DNA from: Vigna angularis | Taxonomy: Eukaryota; Streptophyta; Magnoliopsida; Fabales; Fabaceae | Length of the DNA: 64,000 nt | Assembly: GCF_016808095.1 (NCBI RefSeq) | Contig: NC_068976.1 | Span: 15,587,663-15,651,662, forward strand | Reading direction: 5' to 3' | Shown: piece after piece, positions 41,793-52,235 of the stretch | Layout of the letters: each line of letters begins with the position of its first letter | Numbering within the stretch: position 1 is the stretch's first letter | Made by a program: the position numbers and the translations under genes | The notes under the pieces: generated by a model | The model's input: only the letters and a program-made list of their open reading frames with translations | Databases searched by the model: none | Told to the model about the DNA's origin: nothing

Positions 41793-42710
41793 TTCTCTCG
41801 CTCCCACTCAATCTTTAAATTCCAAATACCTCTACCACACCACAACAGCAATTATAAGAAGAAGAACAACAATTATAACAACACGTCCTTTGCAACTTTA
41901 AACCTCCATTCCGTGCAATTAAATGCAATCCTAAATAAGGAAACAAACAAACGCGCGTTAATTAATAAGTAAATAAATCAAAAACTTTAACGCAATTTCC
42001 ATATTTCTCAATTAATCCGACATTTTCATGCAAATTAACAGAAAAACCTATGTGGCTACAATCAAGATCGCAATGCATTCAGAATGACGAGTAACGAAAT
42101 AATTATATCAACAACACTGGCCACGAATGACAAAACATAAATAAATCAATAAAAAAATAAACAAATAAATAAATAACTTCGAAAGCTCGTTGTTATTCCG
42201 GCAGATAAAGAGAAACACAACAAGAGATTCAATCAAACCAATAGAAATAAGGCAATGAGGGAGAAAAAAATTGGCGAAAGTATGATATCTTTGAATTGCA
42301 AATCGGAATCGAGAATTTACAGTGAAGGAAAAATCGAGATGAGGTTCACGCGCGAAAATGTGGAGGCACTCTGAATTGGATCGTTCTGTGTGATCAAGAA
42401 ACACGGATCCCAACGTCCTGCAAATATTCCATTGTTGGTTTTCGTTGATACCGACAAAGAAAGAAAGAGAAGGGAAAATAAAAGTGTAAAACTGAACCAT
42501 TTCATTTTGAAAGAAGAAAAATTACACAAAGCATGATGCCGTGACGTGGCTAAAACGCATCGTTTTCACTTGGCTCGGCTGTGTGAGCCAGCGAGCTTAG
42601 AGAGTATTCACTTTCTCTTGCACCTTTCCCTTCCACCTAATTGGTAAATGTTACTCATCATTTTTAATTGTTCAAAAAATTTAATTTAACTTATTTATAA
42701 TTTAAATTTT
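41793..42710. other. 5' leader and promoter region of the PP2C gene
   Basis: Minus-strand sequence at about 42300-42540 is less AT-rich, has a pyrimidine-rich leader character and probably forms a 5' UTR exon separated by an intron from the first coding exon. Minus-strand frames at 42108-42500 and 42317-42529 have no recognisable product and fit untranslated sequence. The foldback element begins directly upstream. Confidence 0.45.
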
Positions 42711-43334
42711 AGGTTTAATCATTCACTAAGTCCCTATTTTCGCATGGAATCTCAATTTCGTCTCTTTCTTTCTGAAAATCTCAATTGGGTCCCAATTTTA
42801 TGAAAATTGCAACAAATCGATCCTTTCCGTTAAATAGTGTCAAACGGCGTTAAAAAAATTGATGAGTGAATTCTGAGATGACGAACGAGCGCTTGTCCAG
42901 CAGCGAACGAGCGCTCGACCACCGAACGAACGGTCGTCCAGTGTGGAACGAACGGTTGTCCACCAGAGAACGGACGCTCGTCGACCTCTTACTGCTGGAC
43001 AACCGTTCGTTCCACACTGGACGACCGTTCGTTCGGTGGTCGAGCGCTCGTTCGCTGCTGGACGAGCGTTCGTTCGCTGCTGGACGAGCGCTCGTTCGCT
43101 GCTGGACGAGCGCTCGTTCGCTGCTGGACGAGCGCTCGTTCGCTGCTGGACGAGCGCTCGTTCGTCATCTCAGAATTCACTCATCAATTTTTTTAACGCC
43201 GTCCAGCCAAATTAACGGAAAGGATCGATTTGTTGCAATTTTCATAAAATTGGGACCCAATTGAGATTTTCAGAAAGAAAGGGACGAAATTGAGATTCCA
43301 TGCGAAAATAAGGACTTAGTGAATGATTAAACCT
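42711..43334. mobile_element. Foldback element with long terminal inverted repeats (624 bp)
   Basis: The left end (aggtttaatcattcactaag) and the reverse complement of the right end are identical, and arms of roughly 200 bp remain nearly identical inward. A 7-bp direct repeat AAATTTT flanks both ends. An inner, equally strong inverted repeat centred near 42985 makes nearly the whole element a hairpin. The right arm contains five exact or near-exact copies of a 22-bp CpG-rich unit (ttcgctgctggacgagcgctcg) at 43051-43160; the left arm has about two. There is no transposase. The superfamily is uncertain (Mutator-like or another foldback type). Confidence 0.8.
43051..43160. repeat. Five copies of a 22-bp CpG-rich unit
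   Basis: Units start at 43051, 43073, 43095, 43117 and 43139. Only the first differs, by one base (gagcgttcg instead of gagcgctcg). Each unit contains the palindrome GAGCGCTC. Confidence 0.93.
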
Positions 43335-43344
43335 AAATTTTACG

Positions 43345-43347
<3 letters not shown>

Positions 43348-43389
<42 letters not shown>
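43348..43389. repeat. (TA)n microsatellite
   Basis: About 20 AT dinucleotides between the foldback element and the solo LTR. Confidence 0.95.
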
Positions 43390-43391
<2 letters not shown>

Positions 43392-43467
43392 CAATATAGA
43401 AATAAAATAAAAACTTGTTATGTTTCTTTAATTTTATATATTCTTTTTAAAAAGATTAGATGAAAAA

Positions 43468-46305
43468 TGTAACATCCAAAAAATACAGTAAACACCATAT
43501 AATAGAATTAATTACGATTAATGATAAACCAAATCAGTCTTAATTAACGTAAGCAAAGGTTCCGGCCGAACGGCCTTACAATAAGTTAAATACAAAACAA
43601 TGCTCGACCCAAGCATGCCTGACCGAACGGTTTACAAAACAGAAATACCGAACGGTCAATTTATCGAAAGGGGGTCGTTCTAAAAAATTAGTACAATAAA
43701 AAAATCTAATCTAAATAGCTAACCGAACGTCTACTGTTCGGCCTTCACTTCAACATCTACAAGGGTTGCTTCCTCCAAATTTTCTTCTTCCAGCGTTTTC
43801 TCAAGCAACGCCTCACCATCTGCTCACATCCACACGGATGATCATTGCATAGACAGGACGGACGTACAAAGACGATCGACAACGCAAAGAAGAGAACACA
43901 GGGTAAGCTTATTGATTTTAATTCAAGTAAAATACACATTTCATAAACATAACAATCATATCGATACTTCTCAACATATAATTTAACTCATTCAATTACT
44001 CAACCAATTCCTGATACTAGACTGACCGTCCGGACTGTATGAATCTTGTGTAGCTACTACGTTTTTTGCACCCGGGTGATGTGATAAATGAATTTCTCCT
44101 CAGCTGCCACCCGAGGTTAGTCCGTTCCGTCCAAAGTAACCCTAAGGACTAGGACCTCCTGCCGTTCCCACACATGATGTACCCCCTCTACGTGAGGACG
44201 AGTACTCACGGAACATCAGGATGAAACGTCGGCCAAGCTTTGTCCACATTCATACATTACAAATCACAACTTTCATTCTAGAGTCGTTCCTCCCTGGAAC
44301 GCTCGTTCAACTTCCACAATCGTTTATTCATCACATATACTGTTCATCATTTATAATCTCTCACTTTATTTTTGTTTTTGTCTTCCAGTACACGTACATA
44401 AAATCACAACAGTTCAGCCCTCTTTATAACGAGGACAAACGTGAGGAACGAGACCTAAGAATTTCCCCCGTTCCAAAACAGAATAGGACCGACTACAAGA
44501 TAGATGGACGACCTATATTATCATGGGTGATCAACATGGTCGGTCGACACAAATGAACGACCTATATTAACAAGGGTGCTCGACATGGTCAGTCGACACA
44601 GATGGATGATCTGTATTATCATGGTGATCAACATGGTCAGTCGACACAGATGGTCGACCTGTATTAACAATGGTGCTCGACATGGTCAGTCGACACAGAT
44701 GGATGATCTGTGTTATCATGGGTGATCAACATAGTCGGTCGACACAGATGGTCGACCTGTATTAACAAGGTTGCTTGACATGGTTAGTCGACACAGATGG
44801 ATGATCTGTGTTATCATGGGTGATCAACATGGTCGGTCGACACAGATGGTCGACCTGTATTAACAATGGTACTCGACACGGTCGGTCGACCCAGATGGAC
44901 GACCTGTATTAAGAAGGTTGCTCGACATGGTCGGTCGACACAGATGGATGATCTGTATTAACAAGGGTGCTCGACACGGTCAGTCGACACAGATGGATGA
45001 CCTGAGGTTCGGTTCGTGGAATATCAAGGTTGGTCAACTTGCAGGAAGGACCAGTTGGTAGAGTTTACATACAAGAATCCAATGCTAGTAAACGACTGAG
45101 CACGGTAGAGAACACTATTGAAGTTAGACCAACACTATTTTTCATCAAGGGATTTTTCAAGAAAAGAGTCAGAGCGCTTGGTGTAAGACCGAGCACTACT
45201 CAATACGATTGCTATGTATAAGATCGACACTGCTCATTATGAGCTCTAAGTAGAAGACCGACACAACTCATCCTCAACCAGAATTCTTCCCAAATGAAAG
45301 TATTCCAATTCAAAGAAGTTTACTGGAACACTAAACGGTCAAGGACCGTTTAATGTCGAACATACGTTACCATAGGGGAGTTTATATTCAAGTTTCACTT
45401 ACATTCACTCATTTCTCAGCATATATATTTCATATTTTCAAATACTCATATCATAGTACATTTCATATTTACCATATATCAACTCATACTTATGATCATA
45501 TACCAAAAATCAAATAACACAGATCATACTTCATGCGACACACATAATGTTCATACAGTACAAGACAAACATATGAATTAAATCAAATAAGCTTCCCTTA
45601 CCTGGATCAGAAGTGAACGTCCTAAATGTGATTTTGACTCGACCAACTATGGCTTTCTACCCTCCACGATTTTTCTTACGTTCTTCAACTAAGTCTAACC
45701 CAAAAGAAAATTCAGAGAACTTAGTTTATACCCTTGCATGCAACTAAATCTTAGTTTCGCATGTCATCCAGAAACGAGCGTCTAAGTCGAGAGACTTACC
45801 GGTTTCAGAATCTGGAGCTGTTTGGTCCAGGATAAAGCTCACGACGTAGGGAACGTTCCTATGGTTCTGAATGTTGAACGGAGAAGAAATGGGTGAGTAA
45901 CAGTAGAGAGAAGGAGGGAGTTTTCTAGAGAGAAGGTGGAGAAGAAGAAAGGTCAGAGTTTTGGTAAGGAAGAAAGTGAATGCAGAGAGTGGAGTAGACT
46001 TTTCTGAGATTCAAATTTTGCTCCACAGTCGAGGACGAACGTCCCCTCTTCAGCCGACACTTGTTTTCCACTAACTGGTTTCTGACTTCCCTCGGCATGA
46101 CACATGGCGTCCGTTGTTGAAGTGTCGCGTTCTCAGAGTAACACGCAAACTGCACTGCGCTCCTTACTCCAGACTCCATGCAGCGTGACACCTAGCGTCC
46201 GTAGGTGAAGTGTCACGCTCTGCGGTTGTCACGTACGTTGTTGAGGTGTCTCGTTCTCCAACTGTCACGCGTACTCCAGCGTACGTTATTTTCCAGGGTC
46301 TTACA
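43468..46305 (-). mobile_element. Solo LTR (2838 bp) of a Tekay-like family
   Basis: Read on the minus strand it starts TGTAAGACCCTGG (46305) and ends TTGGATGTTACA (43468); both ends match the pattern of the complete element at 11366 (TGTGAGACCCTG...GGGATGTTACA). AAAAA flanks both sides; as a target duplication this is weak evidence because it is low complexity. The block around 44140-44180 (aggacctcctgccgttcccac) again matches the complete LTR. There is no internal region. It contains a long array of a 49-bp unit at about 44490-45005 and scattered CCGAACGG motifs near 43560-43735. Confidence 0.85.
44490..45005. repeat. Tandem array of a 49-bp unit rich in GTCGAC
   Basis: About ten copies of a unit that includes 'atggtcagtcgacacagat' followed by 'gacctgtattaacaa' or 'gatgatctgtgttatca'. 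The two variants partly alternate, giving a dimer of about 98 bp. Many copies contain GTCGAC, in places more than once. It lies entirely within the solo LTR. Confidence 0.88.
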
Positions 46306-47156
46306 AAAAAAAATAAGGAAGTAATTATTTGGTTGATGTCTTGTAACGAGGTTAAATTGACTTTGTTACTAACTATTTCCTTAAATAAAGGGTGTCGCAA
46401 CCGGAATCGCGACGGGACGACGATCCAATAAAAAGATAGAATATTAATTTTGAAAAAGTTTCGAAAAAGAGATTTGGAGTCGCCACCATAGTTTATTCTG
46501 GAAAACTACGGAAAAACCATAAAATGACAAGGCATGGTCAAATAGAACCAGATTCTTGGTTCGGGAGTCGATTACGTGTAGGGAAGGTATCAGCACCCTA
46601 CAACGCCTGCCCTAAGGCAGTACCTTTAACTAAATGCGCGAATGTGGATGTGGTTTTTCAAAGTGTTTAACATTCCCTTGAAAATAAAACTCAAAAGAAA
46701 CAAACAATATTTTTTAGCTTTTTTGGCCCGACAAGGATTAACCTTGCTCCTACGTATTCTCATGTGAGAAATCAGGGTTACGTAGTTATTTGAAAACTGC
46801 TTTGGAAATTTGTTTGAAAATTGTTTGAGAATTTGTTTTGGATAAATTTTGGATTTTTGGGAAAGTGAGCCTGACAAGGACTGGCCTTGCTCCTACGTAG
46901 ATCTGGCAAGGCGATATTGATTGTTATTTGAAAATGTTGATGTTTTTGGTTTTTGAGGATTTTTATATTTTTTTTGGTATTTTTGAAGAAAGAGAAAAGG
47001 TTTTTGGTGCAAGGACGATGCGTGCGATCACACATGTGCCTAAACCTTTAAAACATATTTTTTGGTATTTTTAATTTTAGAAAAGAGAAAAGGTTTTTAG
47101 CACAAGGACGATGCGTGCGATCACACATGTGCCTAAACCTTTGAAACATATTTTTT

Positions 47157-47425
47157 GCGTAATGAGTACTAGGCTGATGCGTACGATCGCACGAGCACTC
47201 ACACGGCTTTCTTTTCCTCTTATTGTTTTGCGTAATGAGTACTAGGCTGATGCGTACGATCGCACGAGCACTCACACGGCTTTTATTTTTTTTGTTTTGC
47301 GTAATGAGTACTAGGCTGATGCGTACGATCGCACGAGCACTCACACGGCTTTTATTTGTTTTATATTTGGGCAATAAGTACTAGGCTGATGCGTACGATC
47401 GCACGAGTACTCATACCGAAATTTA
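47157..47425. repeat. Four copies of a 69-73-bp unit in the LTR
   Basis: Each copy has 'gcgtaatgagtactaggctg' followed by 'atgcgtacgatcgcacgag' and a T-rich spacer. The right LTR also carries it, but its spacer after the first copy matches a later left copy, so copy number probably differs between the two LTRs. Confidence 0.88.
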
Positions 47426-47799
47426 TTACATTAAATGTTTTTTAAAGTTTTACATATTTTTTTATTATTTTTTTATTTTCCCTTTTTTGAAATAAAATGA
47501 AATGAACAAATTCACTAAAACAAAGGGGTGTGGGGTATCTTACAAGGGGATACATCAGTAGAAAAACTAATAACCAAACAAATAATAAAAATAAAGATAC
47601 AAAAGCGTAAAAATAAAACAAGAGAAACAAAACAGGGATGTAGAGATAAAACCAGGAGTGCCAAGTGAAATTGAAGCTCCTTTGTCTGTCAGGGGTGTAG
47701 AGATGAAAAAGGGGTGCATCCTGAAATGTATGCCCAAGTCCAATTCTTTTTTCCTTTTTTTTTTTATTTTTGTTTAGGGTTCGAAGCCCCATTCTAACC

Positions 47800-48240
47800 T
47801 AATTAGAATCGCTTAGGGGTTCTATTCCCTTCTCCATTCCGAACATCCAGTTGCGGACAACTTCTCTTCCAACGAGCCTTGCCTCTTTCTCCAACTTACG
47901 CATCCAGCCGCCGCTATCTACAAGCCAAAACGTTGCCCGGCCATGGCCGCCGCTGCTGCCACCTCTTCTTTGTGCGCGAGGCCAAGATGCTCGCCTTCTG
48001 CCTATCGCATCACTACTTCCAGCCGCCGTCGCACACGCACCAATAAGCCGCGAACCAGACCAAACACTGCTGCACACGATTCGGCCACCCAGGGAGGGGT
48101 TCGCTTCTGCCACCAGATCCAGACCCCTCCTCCCTTCTCTTCTCTTCGCGCGTGACGGTGTTATTGGCTGCCAGCTGAAGGAACGGCTTCTCCCCCCTTG
48201 TTCCTGTACTTTGATTGGGTTTGATTCTTGGGGTTTTTAG
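47800..48240. other. GC-rich island inside the LTR with long frames on both strands
   Basis: Frames of 129 codons (+, 47851-48240), 104 codons (-, 47799-48113) and 187 codons (-, 48013-48576) overlap here. Base composition is clearly richer in G+C than the flanks. None of the predicted peptides is recognisable. It may be regulatory or leader sequence of the element, or a captured fragment. Confidence 0.3.
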
Positions 48241-49364
48241 TGGTTGATGGGTGAAGTTGGACTGGATGTTGATTTGGCCGTGTGTGAGTGTTACGGAAGA
48301 AGATATTGAAACTTTTGGGTGATGGGTTCTTGTGACGTGCGTGATGGAGGGTGATGTTTTACTGTCTAAAAAAAAAATGAAAATGATTTTGGTTTCTTTG
48401 ACAATTGAAAGATGAAGTTGAAGTAGGGTGGTTATGGGTATATCCGTGGGTGTGTGAGTTGGAGTTAGGCCGTGGGGAATGAAGATTGATGGAAAGGTAT
48501 TCCTAATAACCGTTGGCCGTGATAAAGTGTTGGAGATGGTATAAGAATGGAGGTGTGGAATTTCCAGTGAACACAAGTGAGTAGTGTGAGGGGTGGAGAA
48601 TTGAATTTTCAGAGAAGCTTAGAAGTGAGGGGAATGTGGTTAGGAGTGATGAGTTGAGGAAAGTGAAAGTTGTTGAAGGGGAAGGCCCGTGAGGTAAGGT
48701 GAAGATGATGAGGTTGTATGGCCGTGGGATAAGGTTGGTCGTGGCAGTGGGTTTTGGATCAAATGTTGGGGTTGAAAAGGAAGAAGAAAGGGATGTTGGA
48801 ATGGAGATGAGGGTGGCTTTGGTAGCTGACCCGTAAGGAAAACAGATTTGAAGATGATGATGTTGGTTGATGGAGAGTGGTCAGAGGTGAATGATGAATG
48901 AAGATGATAATCTTCGGGTTTTGATTGGAGATGATGGATGTTGAAAGTGAAATGGAATGGTTGTTGGGATGGTTACGGGTGAAGGTCGTGAGAGGCAAAG
49001 GCCCTGGTCAGAGGTTGAGAGAGTCAGCCGAAGATGATGGCTTCCCAGTAGCCGTGGTATCCATTGTTGGAGGTGAATCTGAAGAAGAAAGGGATGGAGG
49101 TAATGGGTGGGTGAAGATCAAGCGTTGGAGGTGAATGAATAGATGAAGATGATGGGCTGTTGGACATAAAGGCTCCTTCAGAGTTTAAAGTTCGGCTCTG
49201 GTCTCATCATCTCAGCTGTCCTCCTCCTTTCCTGATGGTAAGTGTTGGTCATAAAAAATGAATATCAACCCCCTTCCCCCGAGACCTTCATCAAGTGGAA
49301 TTATTAGTGGAAACCAAGTGGGGATTAGTGGGAATGGAGGTGGAAGCTGTTGGTGGTGGTGAGT

Positions 49365-49555
49365 GGAGAACAGTAGTGGAAGTTTGTTATGGTGGGGAAT
49401 AATGGGGAACAGTAGTGGAAGTTTGTTATGGTGGGGAATAATGGGGAACAGTAGTGGAAGTTTGTTATGGTGGGGAATAATGGGGAACAGTAGTGGAAGT
49501 TGGTGATGGTGGGGAATAATGGGGAACAGTAGTGGAAGTTGGTGATGGTGGAAGC
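49365..49555. repeat. Tandem array of a 39-bp unit
   Basis: About four to five copies of a unit reading 'ggggaacagtagtggaag' then 'tttgttatggtggggaataat'. The last copies change 'tttgttatgg' to 'ttggtgatgg'. Confidence 0.9.
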
Positions 49556-49649
49556 TGACGATGGCCAGGACGAGCGGCAGAGGATGGGAGTGATTAGGAC
49601 GAACGCCTTACCACTTTCTTTGACGAATGATGTTTGCTGCTGGGCCGAA

Positions 49650-50540
49650 CGCTAGACGAACGAACGCTGAAGACAAACACATGGAGACCGAACGTTCAAA
49701 TGAGACCGAGCGTTCAAGTGAAGACCGAACGCTCATTAAACAATATAAACCGAACGCTCAAAATCAAACGTACACCAATAACGAGCCCCCAAAACCGAAC
49801 GCTAATAATCAATCACACACCAAAAACGAACGTTCAAATGAGTGTAAATAACTTCAAAACCGAACGTTCACTAACACAAAACCGAACGGTAACAAATATG
49901 ACCGAATGCTTGATGAGGAGGACGAACGTCCAAAATGATAAAACGGCCGAACGGTCGAATAGTGAACGTTTGATGACCGAACGGTTGAAAATGAGGACGA
50001 ACGTCCTAAAAGAAACGAAATGCCGAACGGTCAAACAGTGCAAAGGACGAACGGTCGAATCAGTGCAAAGGACGAACGGTCGAACAGTGCAAAAAGACGA
50101 ACGGTCACTGTTCGGACGAACGGCAACAGCAACAAATGGGGAAGGACGAACGGTTACTGTTTGGACGAACGTCCACAGTATCAGAGGACGAACGTCTGAA
50201 CAACAGTTGGGAAGGACGAACGTTTACTGTTTGGACGAACGGTTGAACAATGGGGAAGGACGAACGGTTCAACAGTGGGCAAGGACGAACGGTTCAATAG
50301 TGGGGAAGGACGAACGTCACAACAGTGGGGAAGGACGAACGGTTGAACAATGGGGAAGGACGAACGGTTCAACAGTAGGGAAGGACGAACGTCACAACAG
50401 TGGGGAAGGACGAACGTCACAACAGTGGGGAAGGACGAACGGTTCAACAATGGGGAAGGACGAACGTCACAACAGCGGGGAATGAACGAACGGTTCAACA
50501 GTTGGGGAAGGACGAACGCTCACTGTTTGGACGAACGTCT
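49650..50540. repeat. CGAACG-rich array in the Ogre-type LTR
   Basis: Dozens of GACGAACGGT/GACCGAACGT motifs. In the later half (about 50200-50510) they fall into a short unit 'ggggaaggacgaacggttc' with 'aacaat' or 'aacagt' spacers. A 283-codon frame runs through the array only because the unit lacks stops. Confidence 0.9.
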
Positions 50541-50631
50541 GATCTCTTTTTTTTTATTTTATTTTATTTTTTTATTTTTTCATTTATATACTTTTTTTTT
50601 CTTTTTATGAGGAGAAAACAACAAAACAAAT

Positions 50632-51065
50632 TATTTAGTCAATCCGGACGAAATTGAGTGTTGACAGCTGCCCCTCTTTACTTAGATTTTACTAGATCAT
50701 ATGATAAACAATGTTTTCATATTATGAGAGTAAAAGATAAGTAAAGATAGAAATACTAATTTCGTTTGGATTTCAAGATAAACAAGAAGCAAACAGAGAA
50801 TAAAACAAACCAACAAAACTGAGAATTGAAGTGTGACAACTTTGTGGAGGGTCCACCAATGCTGCAGATGCAGTGAACGAGGAAATATTATTTTTTTTAT
50901 TTTTTTGATGAAAGTAAATTTATTAATCAACCCGGACGAAATTGAGTGTTGCCCCTCTTTACTTAGATTTTACTAGATCATATGATAAACAATGTTTTCA
51001 TATTATCAGAGTAAAAGATAAGTAAAGATAGAAATATTAATTTCGTTCGGATTTCAAAATACACA
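50632..51065. repeat. Direct duplication of the LTR/PPT junction
   Basis: About 140 bp around the junction (50632-50780) recur at about 50926-51065, starting 'ccggacgaaattgagtgttg' and continuing 'cccctctttacttagatttt'. The second copy has lost the seven bases containing the CA end and start of the tract, so it cannot act as the LTR border. Confidence 0.88.
50667..50682 (-). promoter_or_regulatory. Polypurine tract of the Ogre-type element
   Basis: On the minus strand AGTAAAGAGGGGCAGC directly precedes the TGTCAACA start of the 3' LTR, the position needed for plus-strand priming. Confidence 0.8.
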
Positions 51066-51234
51066 AGGAAAAACAGAGAATTTTCAATGAAAAAGAATCA
51101 GGAACAAACAGGGAATTTTTTTTCAATTAATTAAAATTTTTTTGTTTTTTTTTTTTGTTTTTTTTTGTTTTTTTGTTTTTTTTTTTTTCGAATAAAATCA
51201 ACAAGATTAAATGAATGAGAAAATTGAATTTGAT

Positions 51235-51520
51235 TGGGTTCGACCATTGCCATGCAGAGAGTCATTTAAGAAAATTAAAAATATGTACTGACCATTGCCA
51301 TGCAGAGGGTCATTTGAAAAAGTAAAATCTGACTTGACCATTGCCATGCAGAGGGTCGTTTGAGAAAATTTAAAAATATGTACCTGACCATTGCCATGTA
51401 GAGGGTCGTTTGAAAAAGTAAAATCTGACTTGACCATTGCCATGCAGAGGGTCGTTTGAAAAAAATTAAAAATATGTACCTGACTATTGCCATGCAGAGG
51501 GTCGTTTGAAAAAGTAAAAA
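51235..51520. repeat. Tandem array with the motif gaccattgccatgcagaggg
   Basis: Six copies of a 45-50-bp unit. Two spacer types alternate: one ending 'gaaaaagtaaaatctgactt', the other 'aaaaatatgtacct'. It is related to the next array by 'cgaccattg.c.tacagaggg'. Confidence 0.88.
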
Positions 51521-52235
51521 TGGGCTCGACCATTGTCTTACAGAGGGCCGAGATACCAATGACAGAAATTAAAATTGGGCTCGACCATTGTCTTACAGAG
51601 GGCCGAGATACCAATGACAGAAAGCAAAATTGGGCTCGACCATTGTCTTACAGAGGGCCGAGATACCAATGATAGAAAGTAAAATTGGGCTCGACCATTG
51701 TCTTACAGAGGGCCGAGATACCAATGGCAGAAAGTAAAATTGGGCTCGACCATTGTCTTACAGAGGGCCGAGATACCAATGGCAAAAAGCAAAATTGGGC
51801 TCGACCATTGTCTTACAGAGGGCCGAGATACCAATGGCAAAAAGCAAAATTGGGCTTGACCATTGTCTTATAGAGGGCCAAGATACCAATGATAGAAAGT
51901 AAAATTGGGCTCGACCATTGTCTTACAGAGGGCCGAGATACCAATGGCAAAAAGCAAAATTGGGTTCGACCATTGTCTTACAGAGGGCCGAGATACCAAT
52001 GGCAAAAAGCAAAATTGGGCTTGACCATTGTCTTACAGAGGGCCAAGATACCAATGATAGAAAGTAAAATTGGGCTCGACCATTGTCTTACAGAGGGTCG
52101 AGATACCAATGACAGAAATTAAAATTGGGCTCGACCATTGTCTTACAGAGGGCCGAGATACCAATGGCAAAAAGCAAAATTGGGCTCGACCATTGTCTTA
52201 CAGAGGGCCGAGATACCAATGGCAAAAAGTAAAAT
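51521..52235. repeat. Thirteen copies of a 55-bp unit
   Basis: Units begin TGGGCTCGACCATTGTCTTA at 51521 and every 55 bp up to 52181, with only scattered substitutions. Arrays next to the 3' LTR are known in Ogre/Tat elements and can seed satellite DNA. Frames through it on both strands are artefacts of periodicity. Confidence 0.95.

Larger units (their letters stand above)
46393..50666 (-). repeat. 3' LTR of the Ogre-type element (4274 bp)
   Basis: In element orientation it starts TGTCAACACTCAATTTCG (50666) and ends CCGGTTGCGACA (46393). Long LTRs of this size are usual in Ogre elements. It holds several internal arrays: two copies of a 93-bp unit (about 46985-47155), four copies of a 69-73-bp unit starting at 47157, 47230, 47299 and 47371 (with gcgtacgatcgcacg), a 39-bp array at about 49365-49555, and a CGAACG array at 49650-50540. 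Compared with the start of the other LTR it lacks 35 bp after 46903. Confidence 0.85.

Noticed and set aside
42866..43264. 132-codon frame in the foldback element
   Set aside because: Open on both strands because of the palindromic 22-bp units; the peptide is repetitive and resembles no protein.
47770..47800. tRNA-like phrase gggttcgaagcccc
   Set aside because: It resembles a T-arm, but no acceptor stem, D-arm or anticodon arm can be fitted around it.
49634..50485. 283-codon open frame on the + strand
   Set aside because: It runs through the CGAACG array; the repeat unit simply lacks stop codons, and the predicted peptide is a repetition of ERT/GRT-like motifs without any known domain.
51521..52235. 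CRISPR-like regular repeat array
   Set aside because: There are no variable spacers, the whole 55-bp unit repeats, and the setting is a plant retroelement.
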